Origin: Pseudomonas putida S13.1.2
GTDB taxonomy: Bacteria > Pseudomonadota > Gammaproteobacteria > Pseudomonadales > Pseudomonadaceae
Direction of reading: 5' to 3'
Length of the DNA: 64,000 nucleotides
Assembly: GCF_000498395.2 (NCBI RefSeq)
Contig: NZ_CP010979.1
Location: forward strand, 5,920,001 to 5,984,000
Part shown: positions 11,700 through 20,170 of the stretch, piece after piece
How the letters are laid out: each line of letters begins with the position of its first letter
Numbering within the stretch: the first letter of the stretch is position 1
The notes under the pieces: model-generated
Told to the model about the DNA's origin: nothing
Database searches by the model: none
The model's input: the letters and a program-made list of their open reading frames with translations, nothing else
Program-made: the position numbers and the translations under genes

Positions 11700-12266
11700 A
11701 TGAAGGTGGCCGCAAGGCGAGTGACAAGCTGTGCGCTTTCGCTATTGCTGGCCGTCCTGTTCCTTTGCGCAGGCCCTGCCCAGGCAGACCCCGGCACAAC
11801 CGCCGCCCAGGCGCAGCAACGTGCCAAGGCCGTCACCCAAGTGGTACTCGGCATCTTCAGTTACGCCCGCTGGCCCGTCGAACCTTCACCCTTGCGCTTG
11901 TGCCTGGTCGGCCCGACCGAATACGCCGATGACCTGATCAAAGGCCATGTGCAGGAGTCCGGCCGCCCGCTGCAGGTGCGGCGCCTGCTGGCAGAAGACA
12001 CTCAGGTTGCCCAGGCCTGCGATGCCATTTACATCGGCAAACTTGACCAAGGCCAGCGTGATCGGCTGTTCGAGCGTGTCAGCGGCCATCCGGTACTGAG
12101 CATCAGCGAAGCGAACGACCCGTGCACGGTTGGCAGCCTGTTCTGCCTGCGGGTCAGCGACCAGCAGGTGGCCTTTGACGTCAACCTCGACTCGGTGGCG
12201 CGTTCCGGGGTACGCATCCACCCCAGTGTGCTGCAATTATCGCGGCGCCGGGCGGTGCAGCCATGA
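11700..12266 (+). CDS. yfiR: YfiR-family periplasmic repressor of diguanylate cyclase
   Basis: The 188-residue product has an N-terminal signal peptide (Arg-rich start, Leu-rich core, cleavage near GPAQA-DP), then a YfiR-like (DUF4154) domain. YfiR sits in the periplasm and holds the membrane diguanylate cyclase YfiN inactive. Four cysteines are visible, including a CTVGSLFC pair near the C terminus, consistent with the two disulfides of P. aeruginosa YfiR. The stop overlaps the yfiN start (ATGA, 12263-12266). The order yfiR-yfiN-yfiB is that of the P. aeruginosa YfiBNR system, which controls c-di-GMP in response to envelope or redox stress. Confidence 0.88.
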   Translation: MKVAARRVTSCALSLLLAVLFLCAGPAQADPGTTAAQAQQRAKAVTQVVLGIFSYARWPVEPSPLRLCLVGPTEYADDLIKGHVQESGRPLQVRRLLAEDTQVAQACDAIYIGKLDQGQRDRLFERVSGHPVLSISEANDPCTVGSLFCLRVSDQQVAFDVNLDSVARSGVRIHPSVLQLSRRRAVQP

Positions 12267-13534
12267 AGCCGACCCGCAAGCATGGTGTGCGCCCGACCCT
12301 GCGCTCGGTGCTTGGCCGTGGCCACCTCAGCGTTGCCTTGCTCGCCGTGGGCCTGGCCGGTATTTCACTCACCCTGTTGGGCGTGCTCGCCCTGCGCGTC
12401 TACGCCAACCACAACCTGCACCTGATCGCCCGTTCGATCAACTACACCGTGGAAGCGGCAGTGGTATTCGACGACAGTGCCGCAGCCAATGAATCGCTGG
12501 CACTGATCGCCAGTAAAGAGGAAGTGGCCGAGGCCAAGGTCTTCAACGGCGAAGGCGAGCTGCTGGCGCACTGGCAACGCGCCGATACTGGCATGCTCGC
12601 CAAGCTTGAAGTGCAGGTTGCCACTGCCTTGCTGGATGAGCCGATCAACCTGCCGATCCTGCACCAGCAACAGCAGGTCGGGCACATCGAGCTGGTCGGC
12701 CAGGGCCGTAGCCTGTTGCTGTTTTTGCTCAGCGGCCTGGCTGGCATCCTGTTCTGCACGATTCTCAGCGCCTTGGCGGCCCAGTATCTGTCACGGCGCC
12801 TGCTCAACGACATCACCCGCCCGCTACGTGGCCTGGCCAGTGTCGCCCACGCCGCTCGCCGCGAGCGCAGTTTCGACCGCCGTGTGCCGGAGGCGCCGAT
12901 TGCCGAACTCAACGAACTGGGCAACGACTTCAACGCCCTGCTCGACGAACTCGAGGTATGGCACAGCCACCTGCAGAACGAAAACCAGACCCTGGCCCAC
13001 CAGGCCAGCCACGACAGCCTGACCGGCCTGCCCAACCGCGCTTTCTTCGAAGGGCGCCTGAACCGCAGCGTGCGTAACGCTGCGCGGCAGCAGGACCACC
13101 TGGCGCTGCTGTTCCTCGACAGCGACCACTTCAAGCAGATCAACGACACCCTCGGCCATGCCGTGGGTGACGAAGTACTGATCAGCGTGGCCGACCGTGT
13201 GCGTGCCCAACTGCGCGAGCACGACCTGGTGGCACGCCTGGGCGGTGATGAGTTCGCGGTACTGCTCACACCTTTGCAGTCGCGCGAGGACGCCGAGCTC
13301 ATCGCCGAGAAGATTGTTGCCAGCATGAAGCTGCCCGTGCAGCTGGACAGTGGCCGCAGTATCGCCACCTCACTGAGTGTCGGTATTGCCTATTACCCGG
13401 ATGACGGCACTGACCCCGCCAGTCTTCTGAATGCCGCCGATGCGGCGATGTACCAGGCCAAGCGCAAACGCCGAGGCCATTGGCAAGTGGCGCAGACGGA
13501 ACGGTCCGCCAATGAAATCAAGAACAGGAGTTGA
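12263..13534 (+). CDS. yfiN: membrane diguanylate cyclase YfiN (TpbB)
   Basis: This is a 423-residue inner-membrane diguanylate cyclase. Transmembrane helices lie near residues 20-48 and 145-180 and flank a periplasmic domain that YfiR should bind. A HAMP-like linker follows, then a GGDEF domain with the intact active site GGDEF at residues 327-331. An RxxD inhibitory site (REHD) sits five residues before it, so product feedback is expected. No EAL domain is present. The gene overlaps yfiR by 4 nt and is followed by yfiB. The product makes c-di-GMP when YfiR repression is relieved. Confidence 0.93.
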   Translation: MKPTRKHGVRPTLRSVLGRGHLSVALLAVGLAGISLTLLGVLALRVYANHNLHLIARSINYTVEAAVVFDDSAAANESLALIASKEEVAEAKVFNGEGELLAHWQRADTGMLAKLEVQVATALLDEPINLPILHQQQQVGHIELVGQGRSLLLFLLSGLAGILFCTILSALAAQYLSRRLLNDITRPLRGLASVAHAARRERSFDRRVPEAPIAELNELGNDFNALLDELEVWHSHLQNENQTLAHQASHDSLTGLPNRAFFEGRLNRSVRNAARQQDHLALLFLDSDHFKQINDTLGHAVGDEVLISVADRVRAQLREHDLVARLGGDEFAVLLTPLQSREDAELIAEKIVASMKLPVQLDSGRSIATSLSVGIAYYPDDGTDPASLLNAADAAMYQAKRKRRGHWQVAQTERSANEIKNRS

Positions 13535-13538
13535 ACCC

Positions 13539-14030
13539 GTGATACACGCTATACGTTTTCCCCTTTGGGCCTTGTTGCTCGCCGTGCTGGCGCTGACCGG
13601 TTGCCAGAGCGCACCCCCAAAGGGCCTGACCCCCGAACAGATTGCCGTACTCAAGCGCGAAGGCTTTACCCCAACCGATGAAGGCTGGGCCTACGACTTG
13701 TCTGGCAAAGTGCTGTTCGGCAGCGACCTGGATGGCCTTAACGGCCCGAGCCAGGCGATTGTCGAGCGCATTGGCAAGGCGCTGCTTGGCGTTGGCATCC
13801 AGGGTGTACGGGTGGACGGGCATGCCGATTCGTCGGGCAAGGCGGCGTACAACCAGCAGCTGTCCGAACGCCGTGCGCAGAGCGTGACCAGGGCGCTGGT
13901 AGGGGTTGGCATGCAGGCGCAGAATATCCAGAGCCGTGGCCTGGGTAGCAGCCAGCCGGTGGCGGACAACCGCACCAGTGCCGGGCGTACCGAGAACCGT
14001 CGGGTGTCGATAGTGGTGGCGTCCTACTGA
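13539..14030 (+). CDS. yfiB: OmpA-domain outer-membrane lipoprotein YfiB
   Basis: The 163-residue lipoprotein has a lipobox LTGC at the end of the signal peptide and a C-terminal OmpA-like peptidoglycan-binding domain (DGHADSSGKAAYNQQLSERR block). In P. aeruginosa YfiB sequesters YfiR and so activates YfiN. I chose the GTG at 13539 because AGGAG at 13526-13530 lies eight bases upstream and the resulting signal peptide is compact. An in-frame ATG at 13512 overlapping yfiN is the alternative and would add nine residues. Confidence 0.88.
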   Translation: MIHAIRFPLWALLLAVLALTGCQSAPPKGLTPEQIAVLKREGFTPTDEGWAYDLSGKVLFGSDLDGLNGPSQAIVERIGKALLGVGIQGVRVDGHADSSGKAAYNQQLSERRAQSVTRALVGVGMQAQNIQSRGLGSSQPVADNRTSAGRTENRRVSIVVASY

Positions 14031-14059
14031 CCGCTGTCCTCTGAGCTATCACATTTCTC

Positions 14060-14153
14060 TGTAGGAGCAGCCTTGTGCTGCCAAGAGGCCAGACCAGGCA
14101 CAGCAGTTGTATTGCCATGACTGGCCCCTTCGCAGCACAAGGCTGCTCCTACA
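14060..14153. repeat. REP-like inverted repeat after yfiB
   Basis: Arms TGTAGGAGCAGCCTTGTGCTG and CAGCACAAGGCTGCTCCTACA form a near-perfect inverted repeat of about 21 bp around a spacer of roughly 50 bases. It lies between two convergent genes, yfiB and a LysR gene, and belongs to the GTAGGAGC subclass of REP sequences in this window. Confidence 0.88.
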
Positions 14154-14172
14154 AAGGAGCTATGCAGCCCCA

Positions 14173-15123
14173 TTATTCCTGGGCAAAGCGCATCTCGCGG
14201 GTTTCCCCCATCAACAACGGCGCATTCGCCTCGGTCACCCCACGGATGTAATCCCACAACAGGGTAATCCGCTTCAACTTGCGCAAATCCTCCCGGCAAT
14301 ACATCCAGAATTGCCGCGTCACCTCGATCTCCTCCGGCAGCACCGTCACCAGTCGCGGGTCTTGCGCCGCAAGGAAACACGGCAGTATCGCCAACCCACG
14401 CCCCTGCAGTGCGGCCGTGTACTGGGCAATGACGCTGGTACTGCGCAAGTGCGCGCTGGCGCCGGGAATCAGGTTGGCCAGGTACAAAAGCTCCGAACTG
14501 AACGCCAGGTCGTCCACGTAACTGATGAACGGGTGCCTGGCCAGGTCGGCCACCTGGCGGATCGGGGTGTGGCTGTCCAGGTAATCCTGGGTTGCGTACA
14601 GCCGCAAGCGGTAATCGCACAGCTTGCAGCACACATAAGGCCCATGCTCCGGCCGCTCCAATGCAATGACGATGTCCGCCTCGCGCTTGGACAGGCTGAT
14701 GAAGTGCGGCAGCGGAAGGATATCCACAGAAATCGCCGGGTAGGCATCGACGAAGTGGCTTAGTTGCGGGGTCACGAAAAAGCTGCCGAAGCCCTCGGTG
14801 CAGCCCATGCGTACATGCCCCGACAACGCTACGCCCGACCCGGACACCTGCTCGCACGCCATGTGCAGCGTGCTTTCGATCGACTCGGCATAGCCGAGCA
14901 AGCGTTGGCCCTCGGCGGTGAGGACAAAGCCGTTGGTCCGCGATTTTTCGAACAGCAACGTGCCCAGCGCCCCTTCCAGCGAGCTGATGCGCCGCGACAC
15001 CGTGGTGTAGTCCACGCTCAGGCGTTTGGCGGCGCTGCTGGCTTTGCGGGTGCGCGCCACTTCGAGGAAAAACTTCAGGTCGTCCCAGTTGAGCGCGCTC
15101 AGGGATGTGAGGTCTTTTTGCAT
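14173..15123 (-). CDS. LysR-family regulator, probable regulator of mmsAB
   Basis: The 316-residue protein has an N-terminal helix-turn-helix ([20 protein letters not shown], then [19 protein letters not shown]) and a LysR substrate-binding domain. It is transcribed divergently from mmsA with 132 bases between the start codons, the classic arrangement for a regulator of its neighbour. P. aeruginosa uses an AraC-type MmsR for mmsAB, so a LysR protein here would be a different solution. The role is inferred from position only. The reading frame is open far upstream through mmsAB on this strand; the ATG at 15123 gives the normal LysR start. Confidence 0.85.
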   Translation of the reverse strand: MQKDLTSLSALNWDDLKFFLEVARTRKASSAAKRLSVDYTTVSRRISSLEGALGTLLFEKSRTNGFVLTAEGQRLLGYAESIESTLHMACEQVSGSGVALSGHVRMGCTEGFGSFFVTPQLSHFVDAYPAISVDILPLPHFISLSKREADIVIALERPEHGPYVCCKLCDYRLRLYATQDYLDSHTPIRQVADLARHPFISYVDDLAFSSELLYLANLIPGASAHLRSTSVIAQYTAALQGRGLAILPCFLAAQDPRLVTVLPEEIEVTRQFWMYCREDLRKLKRITLLWDYIRGVTEANAPLLMGETREMRFAQE

Positions 15124-15154
15124 GATGATCCGGTTTTTTTGTGCGTTCTTGTTG

Positions 15155-15168
15155 GATGTTTGCACATC
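15155..15168. promoter_or_regulatory. candidate LysR operator between the LysR gene and mmsA
   Basis: A perfect dyad GATGT-TTGC-ACATC lies in the divergent intergenic region, 32 bases upstream of the LysR start and about 88 bases upstream of mmsA. Spacing and symmetry are those of LysR-family sites. Assignment to this regulator is inference. Confidence 0.45.
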
Positions 15169-15255
15169 TATACTCGAAACAAGCCTCAGGACGCCACCTC
15201 GCGTTTGCTTGGCGCTGGCGATCTCGTCCCGACAATAATTCCAAGGAGAACGCAG

Positions 15256-16782
15256 ATGAACGCACCGCAGTCCCCTAACAGCACCAGGATCGAGCAGGTG
15301 AAGCTGCTGATCGACGGCCAGTGGGTCGAATCGAAAACTACCGAATGGCGCGACATCGTCAACCCGGCCACCCAAGAGGTGCTGGCGCGCGTGCCGTTCG
15401 CCACTGTCGAGGAAGTCGACGCTGCTGTGGCCGCTGCCCACCGCGCCTTCCAGACCTGGCGAAATACCCCGATCGGCGCGCGCATGCGCATCATGCTCAA
15501 GCTGCAGGCGCTGATCCGCGAACACACCAAACGCATTGCCCAGGTGCTCAGCGCCGAGCAGGGCAAAACCCTGGCCGATGCTGAAGGCGATATCTTCCGC
15601 GGCCTGGAAGTGGTCGAGCACGCCGCGTCCATTGGCACCCTGCAAATGGGCGAGTTCGCCGAGAACGTCGCGGGCGGTGTCGATACCTACACCCTGCGCC
15701 AGCCAATCGGCGTATGCGCCGGTATCACCCCGTTCAACTTCCCGGCAATGATCCCGCTGTGGATGTTCCCCATGGCCATCGTCTGCGGCAACACCTTCGT
15801 GCTCAAACCGTCCGAGCAGGATCCGCTGTCGACCATGCTGCTGGTCGAGCTGGCGCTGGAAGCCGGCGTACCGGCGGGCGTGCTCAACGTAGTGCACGGT
15901 GGCAAGCAAGTGGTGGACGCCATCTGCACGCACCAGGACATCAAGGCCATTTCCTTCGTCGGCTCTACTGAAGTCGGGACCCACGTGTACAACCTTGGCA
16001 GCCAGCACGGCAAGCGCGTGCAGTCGATGATGGGCGCCAAGAACCACGCGGTGGTGCTGCCCGATGCCAACCGCACGCAAACCGTCAACGCCCTGGTCGG
16101 CGCCGCCTTCGGCGCGGCGGGCCAGCGCTGCATGGCCACCTCGGTGGCGGTGCTGGTGGGCAAGGCCCGTGAGTGGCTGCCCGACATCAAGGACGCGGCG
16201 AGCAAGCTCAAGGTCAATGCCGGCTGCGAACCGGGCACCGACGTGGGCCCGGTGGTTTCCAAGCGCGCCAAGGAGCGTGTGCTGGGCCTGATCGAAAGCG
16301 GCATCAAGGAAGGCGCCAAGCTGGAACTCGACGGCCGCGAGGTCACTGTGCCGGGTTACGAGCAAGGCAACTTCGTTGGCCCAACCCTGTTCTCGGGCGT
16401 GAAGACCGACATGCAGGTGTATACCCAGGAAATCTTCGGCCCGGTGCTGGTAACCCTGGAGGTCGATACCCTCGATGAGGCCATCGCGCTGGTCAACGCC
16501 AACCCGTTCGGTAATGGCACCGGCCTGTTCACCCAGAGCGGCGCCGCGGCGCGCAAGTTCCAGAGCGAAATCGATATCGGCCAGGTCGGCATCAACATCC
16601 CGATCCCTGTACCGGTCCCGTTCTTCAGCTTCACCGGCTCCCGTGGCTCCAAGCTCGGCGACCTCGGCCCGTACGGCAAGCAAGTGGTGCAGTTCTACAC
16701 TCAGACCAAGACCGTCACCGCCCGCTGGTTCGATGACGACAGCGTCAATGACGGTGTGAACACCACCATCAGCCTGCGCTAA
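15256..16782 (+). CDS. mmsA: CoA-acylating methylmalonate-semialdehyde dehydrogenase
   Basis: MmsA converts methylmalonate semialdehyde to propionyl-CoA with NAD and CoA, the last dedicated step of valine breakdown, and can act on malonate semialdehyde from other routes. The 508-residue ALDH-fold protein carries the catalytic cysteine in [11 protein letters not shown] (Cys292) and the [14 protein letters not shown] block typical of MmsA. AAGGAG lies eight bases before the ATG. mmsB follows after nine bases, so the two form an operon. Length is normal for the family. Confidence 0.95.
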   Translation: MNAPQSPNSTRIEQVKLLIDGQWVESKTTEWRDIVNPATQEVLARVPFATVEEVDAAVAAAHRAFQTWRNTPIGARMRIMLKLQALIREHTKRIAQVLSAEQGKTLADAEGDIFRGLEVVEHAASIGTLQMGEFAENVAGGVDTYTLRQPIGVCAGITPFNFPAMIPLWMFPMAIVCGNTFVLKPSEQDPLSTMLLVELALEAGVPAGVLNVVHGGKQVVDAICTHQDIKAISFVGSTEVGTHVYNLGSQHGKRVQSMMGAKNHAVVLPDANRTQTVNALVGAAFGAAGQRCMATSVAVLVGKAREWLPDIKDAASKLKVNAGCEPGTDVGPVVSKRAKERVLGLIESGIKEGAKLELDGREVTVPGYEQGNFVGPTLFSGVKTDMQVYTQEIFGPVLVTLEVDTLDEAIALVNANPFGNGTGLFTQSGAAARKFQSEIDIGQVGINIPIPVPVPFFSFTGSRGSKLGDLGPYGKQVVQFYTQTKTVTARWFDDDSVNDGVNTTISLR

Positions 16783-16791
16783 GGAGAAGTC

Positions 16792-17679
16792 ATGCGTATT
16801 GCATTCATCGGCTTGGGCAACATGGGCGCGCCCATGGCCCGCAACCTGATCAAGGCCGGGCACCAACTGAACCTGTTCGACCTCAACAAGGCCGTGCTGG
16901 CCGAGCTGGCAGAACTGGGTGGGCAGATCAGCCCGTCGCCCAAGGACGCGGCGGCCAACAGCGAGCTGGTGATCACCATGCTGCCGGCTGCGGCCCATGT
17001 GCGCAGCGTGTACCTGAACGAAGATGGCGTGCTGGCCGGTATTCGTGCCGGTACGCCTACCGTGGACTGCAGCACCATCGACCCACAGACCGCCCGCGAT
17101 GTGTCCAGGGCGGCAGCGGCCAAGGGCGTGGACATGGGCGACGCGCCGGTGTCCGGTGGCACCGGCGGCGCGGCGGCGGGCACCCTGACCTTCATGGTCG
17201 GTGCCAGCGCCGAGCTGTTCGCCACGCTCAAGCCGGTACTGGAGCAGATGGGCCGCAACATCGTGCACTGCGGTGAGGTCGGCACCGGGCAGATCGCCAA
17301 AATCTGCAACAACCTGCTGTTGGGCATCTCGATGATCGGTGTGTCCGAGGCCATGGCCCTGGGCAACGCGCTGGGTATCGATACCAAGGTGCTGGCCGGC
17401 ATCATCAACAGTTCGACCGGGCGTTGCTGGAGTTCGGATACCTACAACCCGTGGCCGGGCATTATCGAAACGGCGCCGGCATCCCGTGGCTATACCGGCG
17501 GCTTTGGCGCCGAACTGATGCTCAAGGATTTGGGGCTGGCCACCGAAGCGGCACGCCAGGCGCACCAACCTGTGATCCTCGGCGCCGTGGCCCAGCAGCT
17601 GTATCAGGCCATGAGCCTGCGTGGCGAGGGAGGCAAAGACTTCTCGGCCATCGTCGAGGGTTATCGCAAGAAAGATTGA
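16792..17679 (+). CDS. mmsB: 3-hydroxyisobutyrate dehydrogenase
   Basis: MmsB oxidises 3-hydroxyisobutyrate to methylmalonate semialdehyde with NAD, feeding MmsA. The 295-residue protein begins with the Rossmann motif FIGLGNMGAPMARNL (beta-hydroxyacid dehydrogenase signature). It has the substrate-binding DAPVSGGTGGA block near residue 120 and the catalytic-lysine region GQIAKICNNLLL near residue 170. It lies nine bases after mmsA. A hairpin with a T run follows the stop. Confidence 0.95.
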   Translation: MRIAFIGLGNMGAPMARNLIKAGHQLNLFDLNKAVLAELAELGGQISPSPKDAAANSELVITMLPAAAHVRSVYLNEDGVLAGIRAGTPTVDCSTIDPQTARDVSRAAAAKGVDMGDAPVSGGTGGAAAGTLTFMVGASAELFATLKPVLEQMGRNIVHCGEVGTGQIAKICNNLLLGISMIGVSEAMALGNALGIDTKVLAGIINSSTGRCWSSDTYNPWPGIIETAPASRGYTGGFGAELMLKDLGLATEAARQAHQPVILGAVAQQLYQAMSLRGEGGKDFSAIVEGYRKKD

Positions 17680-17697
17680 CGCAAGAGGTGGGCTTCA

Positions 17698-17768
17698 TCG
17701 CGGGCCAGGCGGCCTTCCCTCTGTAACTGCGCACCAGAGGGAAGGGCACCTGCCCCGCGATTTTTTTT
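17698..17768 (+). terminator. terminator of the mmsAB operon
   Basis: A long imperfect hairpin has the core CTTCCCTCTG paired with CAGAGGGAAG, is extended at its base by TCGCGGG and CCCCGCGA, and is followed directly by eight T residues (17761-17768). This is a typical intrinsic terminator 19 bases after the mmsB stop. Confidence 0.85.
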
Positions 17769-17775
17769 GCCTGTT

Positions 17776-17875
17776 CCGGCCCTATCGCCGGCAAGCCGGG
17801 CTCCCACAGGTACAGCGCTGGATTGGAGGCCAGTGCTGTACCTGTGGGAGCCCGGCTTGCCGGCGATAGGGCCGG
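17776..17875. repeat. REP pair, long near-perfect inverted repeat
   Basis: About 40-bp arms beginning CCGGCCCTATCGCCGGCAAG and ending with its complement are separated by about 20 bases. This is the TATCGCCGGCAAGCC subclass, also found at 30899, 43865 and 53769. It lies between the convergent mmsB and cupin genes. Confidence 0.92.
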
Positions 17876-17888
17876 TGAAGTTTACAAA

Positions 17889-18233
17889 TCAGGCGAAGAC
17901 GAAATACTTGCGCACGGTCTCGACCACTTCCCAGGTGCCTTTCATCCCGGGCTCGATCACGAACACGTCACCGGCTTTCAGGTGCTTCGGCTCTTCGCCT
18001 TCCGGCGTGATGATGCAGTAGCCATCGAGGAAGTGGCAGAACTCCCACTTCTCGTAGTTGACCTCGAACTTGCCCGGGGTGCAGATCCAGGTGCCCATGA
18101 TCTTGCTGCCGTCGGCCGACAGGTAGGCATTGAGGTTGACGGTGTGCGGATCGCCGCCGATGCGCTTCCACTTGGTGGCGTCCACGACCGGCGTCGGGCA
18201 GGTTTCGCGCAGCACGGTGATGAAATCGGACAT
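17889..18233 (-). CDS. small cupin-fold protein
   Basis: This 114-residue single-domain cupin resembles the cupin_3 / ureidoglycine-aminohydrolase-like family. The C-terminal half shows EFCHFLDGYCIITPEG and LKAGDVFVIEPGMKG, the usual second cupin motif region. Metal ligands are partly preserved, and no substrate can be assigned. GGAG lies five to eight bases upstream of the ATG. It is a single gene, facing mmsB across a REP pair. Confidence 0.75.
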   Translation of the reverse strand: MSDFITVLRETCPTPVVDATKWKRIGGDPHTVNLNAYLSADGSKIMGTWICTPGKFEVNYEKWEFCHFLDGYCIITPEGEEPKHLKAGDVFVIEPGMKGTWEVVETVRKYFVFA

Positions 18234-18585
18234 GGGACAACTCCTGGTGACTGGCTGAATGACGGGTCACCATAGGGCCATCGGCCGAGCCGCAGTTGCC
18301 TGGGCTCGACGTCCAGCTGTCTGGTCGCGCTATGCCAGACGTTTTAGCTCGACAGTGATGTGCGCAAGCCCAACGTGCACACTGTCGGCGCTTGCGGCGG
18401 CATGAGTCGGCAACGATTCCAAGGACATTGGTGGCAGGGTGATACTTCCTTCATGTCACTCCGCATGTCCCTACAGATTCATCCAGACTGTCCGCTAGTC
18501 TGAAGACGTATGCATAGTGTGTACTGCGCTTTGTTCTGGTTAATTCGGTGTGTATGATACACATCGACTGCCGAAGGAAGTGTGC
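18234..18585. other. intergenic region upstream of hicA
   Basis: I see no gene in this 352-base stretch. A small dyad GGTGAC/GTCACC (18246-18271) lies just upstream of the cupin start. An inverted repeat CAGACT/AGTCTG occurs at 18484-18502, a palindrome TATGCATA at 18509-18516, and the hicAB promoter and operator at the right end. Confidence 0.6.
18531..18563 (+). promoter_or_regulatory. hicAB promoter with overlapping operator
   Basis: A sigma70-like promoter can be read: TTGTTC at 18531-18536, 16 bases, then TATGAT at 18553-18558. A perfect 15-base dyad TGTGTAT-G-ATACACA (18549-18563) covers the -10 box. HicB antitoxins bind palindromes of this kind and repress their own operon, so this is the expected autoregulatory site. 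Confidence 0.6.
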
Positions 18586-18813
18586 ATGCGCAGTCGTGAA
18601 GTCATCCAGCTAATCGAAGCTGACGGGTGGTATGAGGTCGAGGTGAAAGGCAGTCATCACCAATTTCGGCACCCCACAAAAAAGGGGCGAGTAACTGTTC
18701 CTCATCCCAAGACCGAGCTGCCCAAAGGCACGGTACGCAGCATTCTGAAACAGGCCGGTCTGATTCAAACCGGTAGCGTTGCCAGCACGAGCGTCAACGG
18801 AGGTAATCAATGA
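18586..18813 (+). CDS. hicA: HicA-family mRNA interferase toxin
   Basis: The 75-residue toxin has a double-stranded-RNA-binding-like fold. The catalytic histidine lies in KGSHHQF (His24/25), followed by VTVPHP and LPKGTVRSILKQAGL, all typical of HicA. HicA cleaves mRNA and is neutralised by HicB. I chose the ATG at 18586 because GAAGGA lies seven bases upstream; an in-frame start at 18550 falls inside the operator dyad. The stop overlaps the hicB ATG (18810-18813). Confidence 0.9.
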   Translation: MRSREVIQLIEADGWYEVEVKGSHHQFRHPTKKGRVTVPHPKTELPKGTVRSILKQAGLIQTGSVASTSVNGGNQ

Positions 18814-19217
18814 AGATTCCGGTTGTATTACACAAAGACACCGGCTCGGATTACGGCGTGACCGTTCCCGATGTGCCCGGTTGCTTCTCCGCCGGCGCTA
18901 CAGTCGCACAGGCGCTGGAGAACGTTCAGGAGGCGCTGGCGCTTCATTTCGAAGGGTTGGTAGCAGATAACGAGCCGTTGCCGCAGGCACAGGAAGTCGA
19001 TGTCCATGTGGCGAACCCCGACTATGAAGGCGGGGTGTGGGCCGTAGTGGATTTTGACGTCACCCCCTATCTGGGCAAAGCGGTTCGCTTCAATGCAACG
19101 CTGCCGGAAAACCTGCTTCAGCGGATAGACGAAAAAGTGAAGCGTGATCACCGTTATGCATCCCGCTCCGGTTTTCTGGCTTCGGCTGCGTTGCGAGAAC
19201 TGGCGCTTTCACACTGA
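18810..19217 (+). CDS. hicB: HicB-family antitoxin
   Basis: The 135-residue antitoxin has an N-terminal partly degraded RNase H-like HicB domain (GSDYGVTVPDVPGCFSAG) and a C-terminal ribbon-helix-helix-like DNA-binding segment (RFNATLPENLLQRIDEKV). It should bind HicA and repress the operon through the palindrome over the promoter. It is coupled to hicA by a 4-base overlap. It faces the lipid operon convergently, 19 bases away. Confidence 0.92.
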   Translation: MKIPVVLHKDTGSDYGVTVPDVPGCFSAGATVAQALENVQEALALHFEGLVADNEPLPQAQEVDVHVANPDYEGGVWAVVDFDVTPYLGKAVRFNATLPENLLQRIDEKVKRDHRYASRSGFLASAALRELALSH

Positions 19218-19236
19218 TCGCGGACGCGTGCATTCG

Positions 19237-20169
19237 TTACGCCCACCAGTACCGCACAAAGTGGAAGAACACCGGCGCGGCAAAGCACACCGAGTCCATG
19301 CGGTCGAGCATGCCGCCGTGGCCTTCGATCATGTGCCCCCAGTCTTTCACCCCACGGTCGCGCTTGATCGCCGACATCACCAGCCCGCCGAAGAAGCCCA
19401 TGGCGTTGACCGCCAACGCCATCAGCGCGGCCTGCCAGAAGGTGAACGGGGTGATCCAGCACAACAGGGCGCCGATCAGCGTGGCCAGTGCCACGCCGCC
19501 GGCCAACCCTTCCACGGTCTTGGACGGTGACAGGTTGGGGGCCACCTTGTGCTTGCCAAACAACTTGCCGCACACGTATTGCAGCACGTCGCTGATCTGC
19601 ACCACCAGGATCAGCCAGGCGATCAGCAGCAGGTTGCGCCCCTCGTAGCCGGGGATGTCCAGGGTCATCAAGGCGGGTACCGACGACACGCAGTACACCG
19701 CGATCATCAGCCCCCACTGCACCTTTGACGCACGTTCGAGAAAGCGCGTGGTATCGCCGCCGAAGCTGGCCAAAATCGGCAGCAGCAGGAACAGGTACAC
19801 CGGGATGAAGATGCTGAACAGGCCGTACCAGTCCATGGCAATCAGCACGTACTGCACCGGCAGTGCCACATAAAACGCTGCCACCAGCGCCGGGTAGTCG
19901 CTGCGGCGGGTCGGGGTGAGGGTCATGAACTCGCGCAGGGCGTAGAACGACACGCCATAGAACAGCACGATCACGCCGTATTTACCAAACAGGAAGGCGA
20001 TGCCGATCACCAGCACCATCACCCACCAGGCGTTGATGCGGGCGTTGAGGTTGTCGATCACCGCGTGTGGCGCCGGGCCGGCGCGCCACTTGAGCAGGCG
20101 GCCGGTCACGCTGGCGAGCAGCAGCAGGGCGCCGATGCCGGCGAACAGGGAAAGGGTGTTGTCGTCCAT
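19237..20169 (-). CDS. CdsA-family CDP-diglyceride synthase paralogue (YnbB-like)
   Basis: This 310-residue polytopic membrane protein has about eight hydrophobic helices. Its C terminus carries the CDP-diglyceride synthetase signature SAIKRDRGVKDWGHMIEGHG followed by GMLDRMD, with the conserved Lys, Asp and HGG intact, so CTP-dependent cytidylylation of phosphatidate is likely. The ATG at 20169 is preferred over 20178 because GAAGGA lies the right distance upstream. It is the last gene of a six-gene minus-strand operon and follows the PlsC-like gene by one base. In E. coli the corresponding protein is YnbB, a CdsA paralogue. Confidence 0.85.
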   Translation of the reverse strand: MDDNTLSLFAGIGALLLLASVTGRLLKWRAGPAPHAVIDNLNARINAWWVMVLVIGIAFLFGKYGVIVLFYGVSFYALREFMTLTPTRRSDYPALVAAFYVALPVQYVLIAMDWYGLFSIFIPVYLFLLLPILASFGGDTTRFLERASKVQWGLMIAVYCVSSVPALMTLDIPGYEGRNLLLIAWLILVVQISDVLQYVCGKLFGKHKVAPNLSPSKTVEGLAGGVALATLIGALLCWITPFTFWQAALMALAVNAMGFFGGLVMSAIKRDRGVKDWGHMIEGHGGMLDRMDSVCFAAPVFFHFVRYWWA

Positions 20170-20170
20170 G

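Noticed and set aside
15124-17568. A minus-strand open frame of more than 1100 codons running through mmsA and mmsB into the LysR gene
   Set aside because: Only the LysR part has family sequence. The rest is the antisense of mmsAB, open because of high-GC codon bias.
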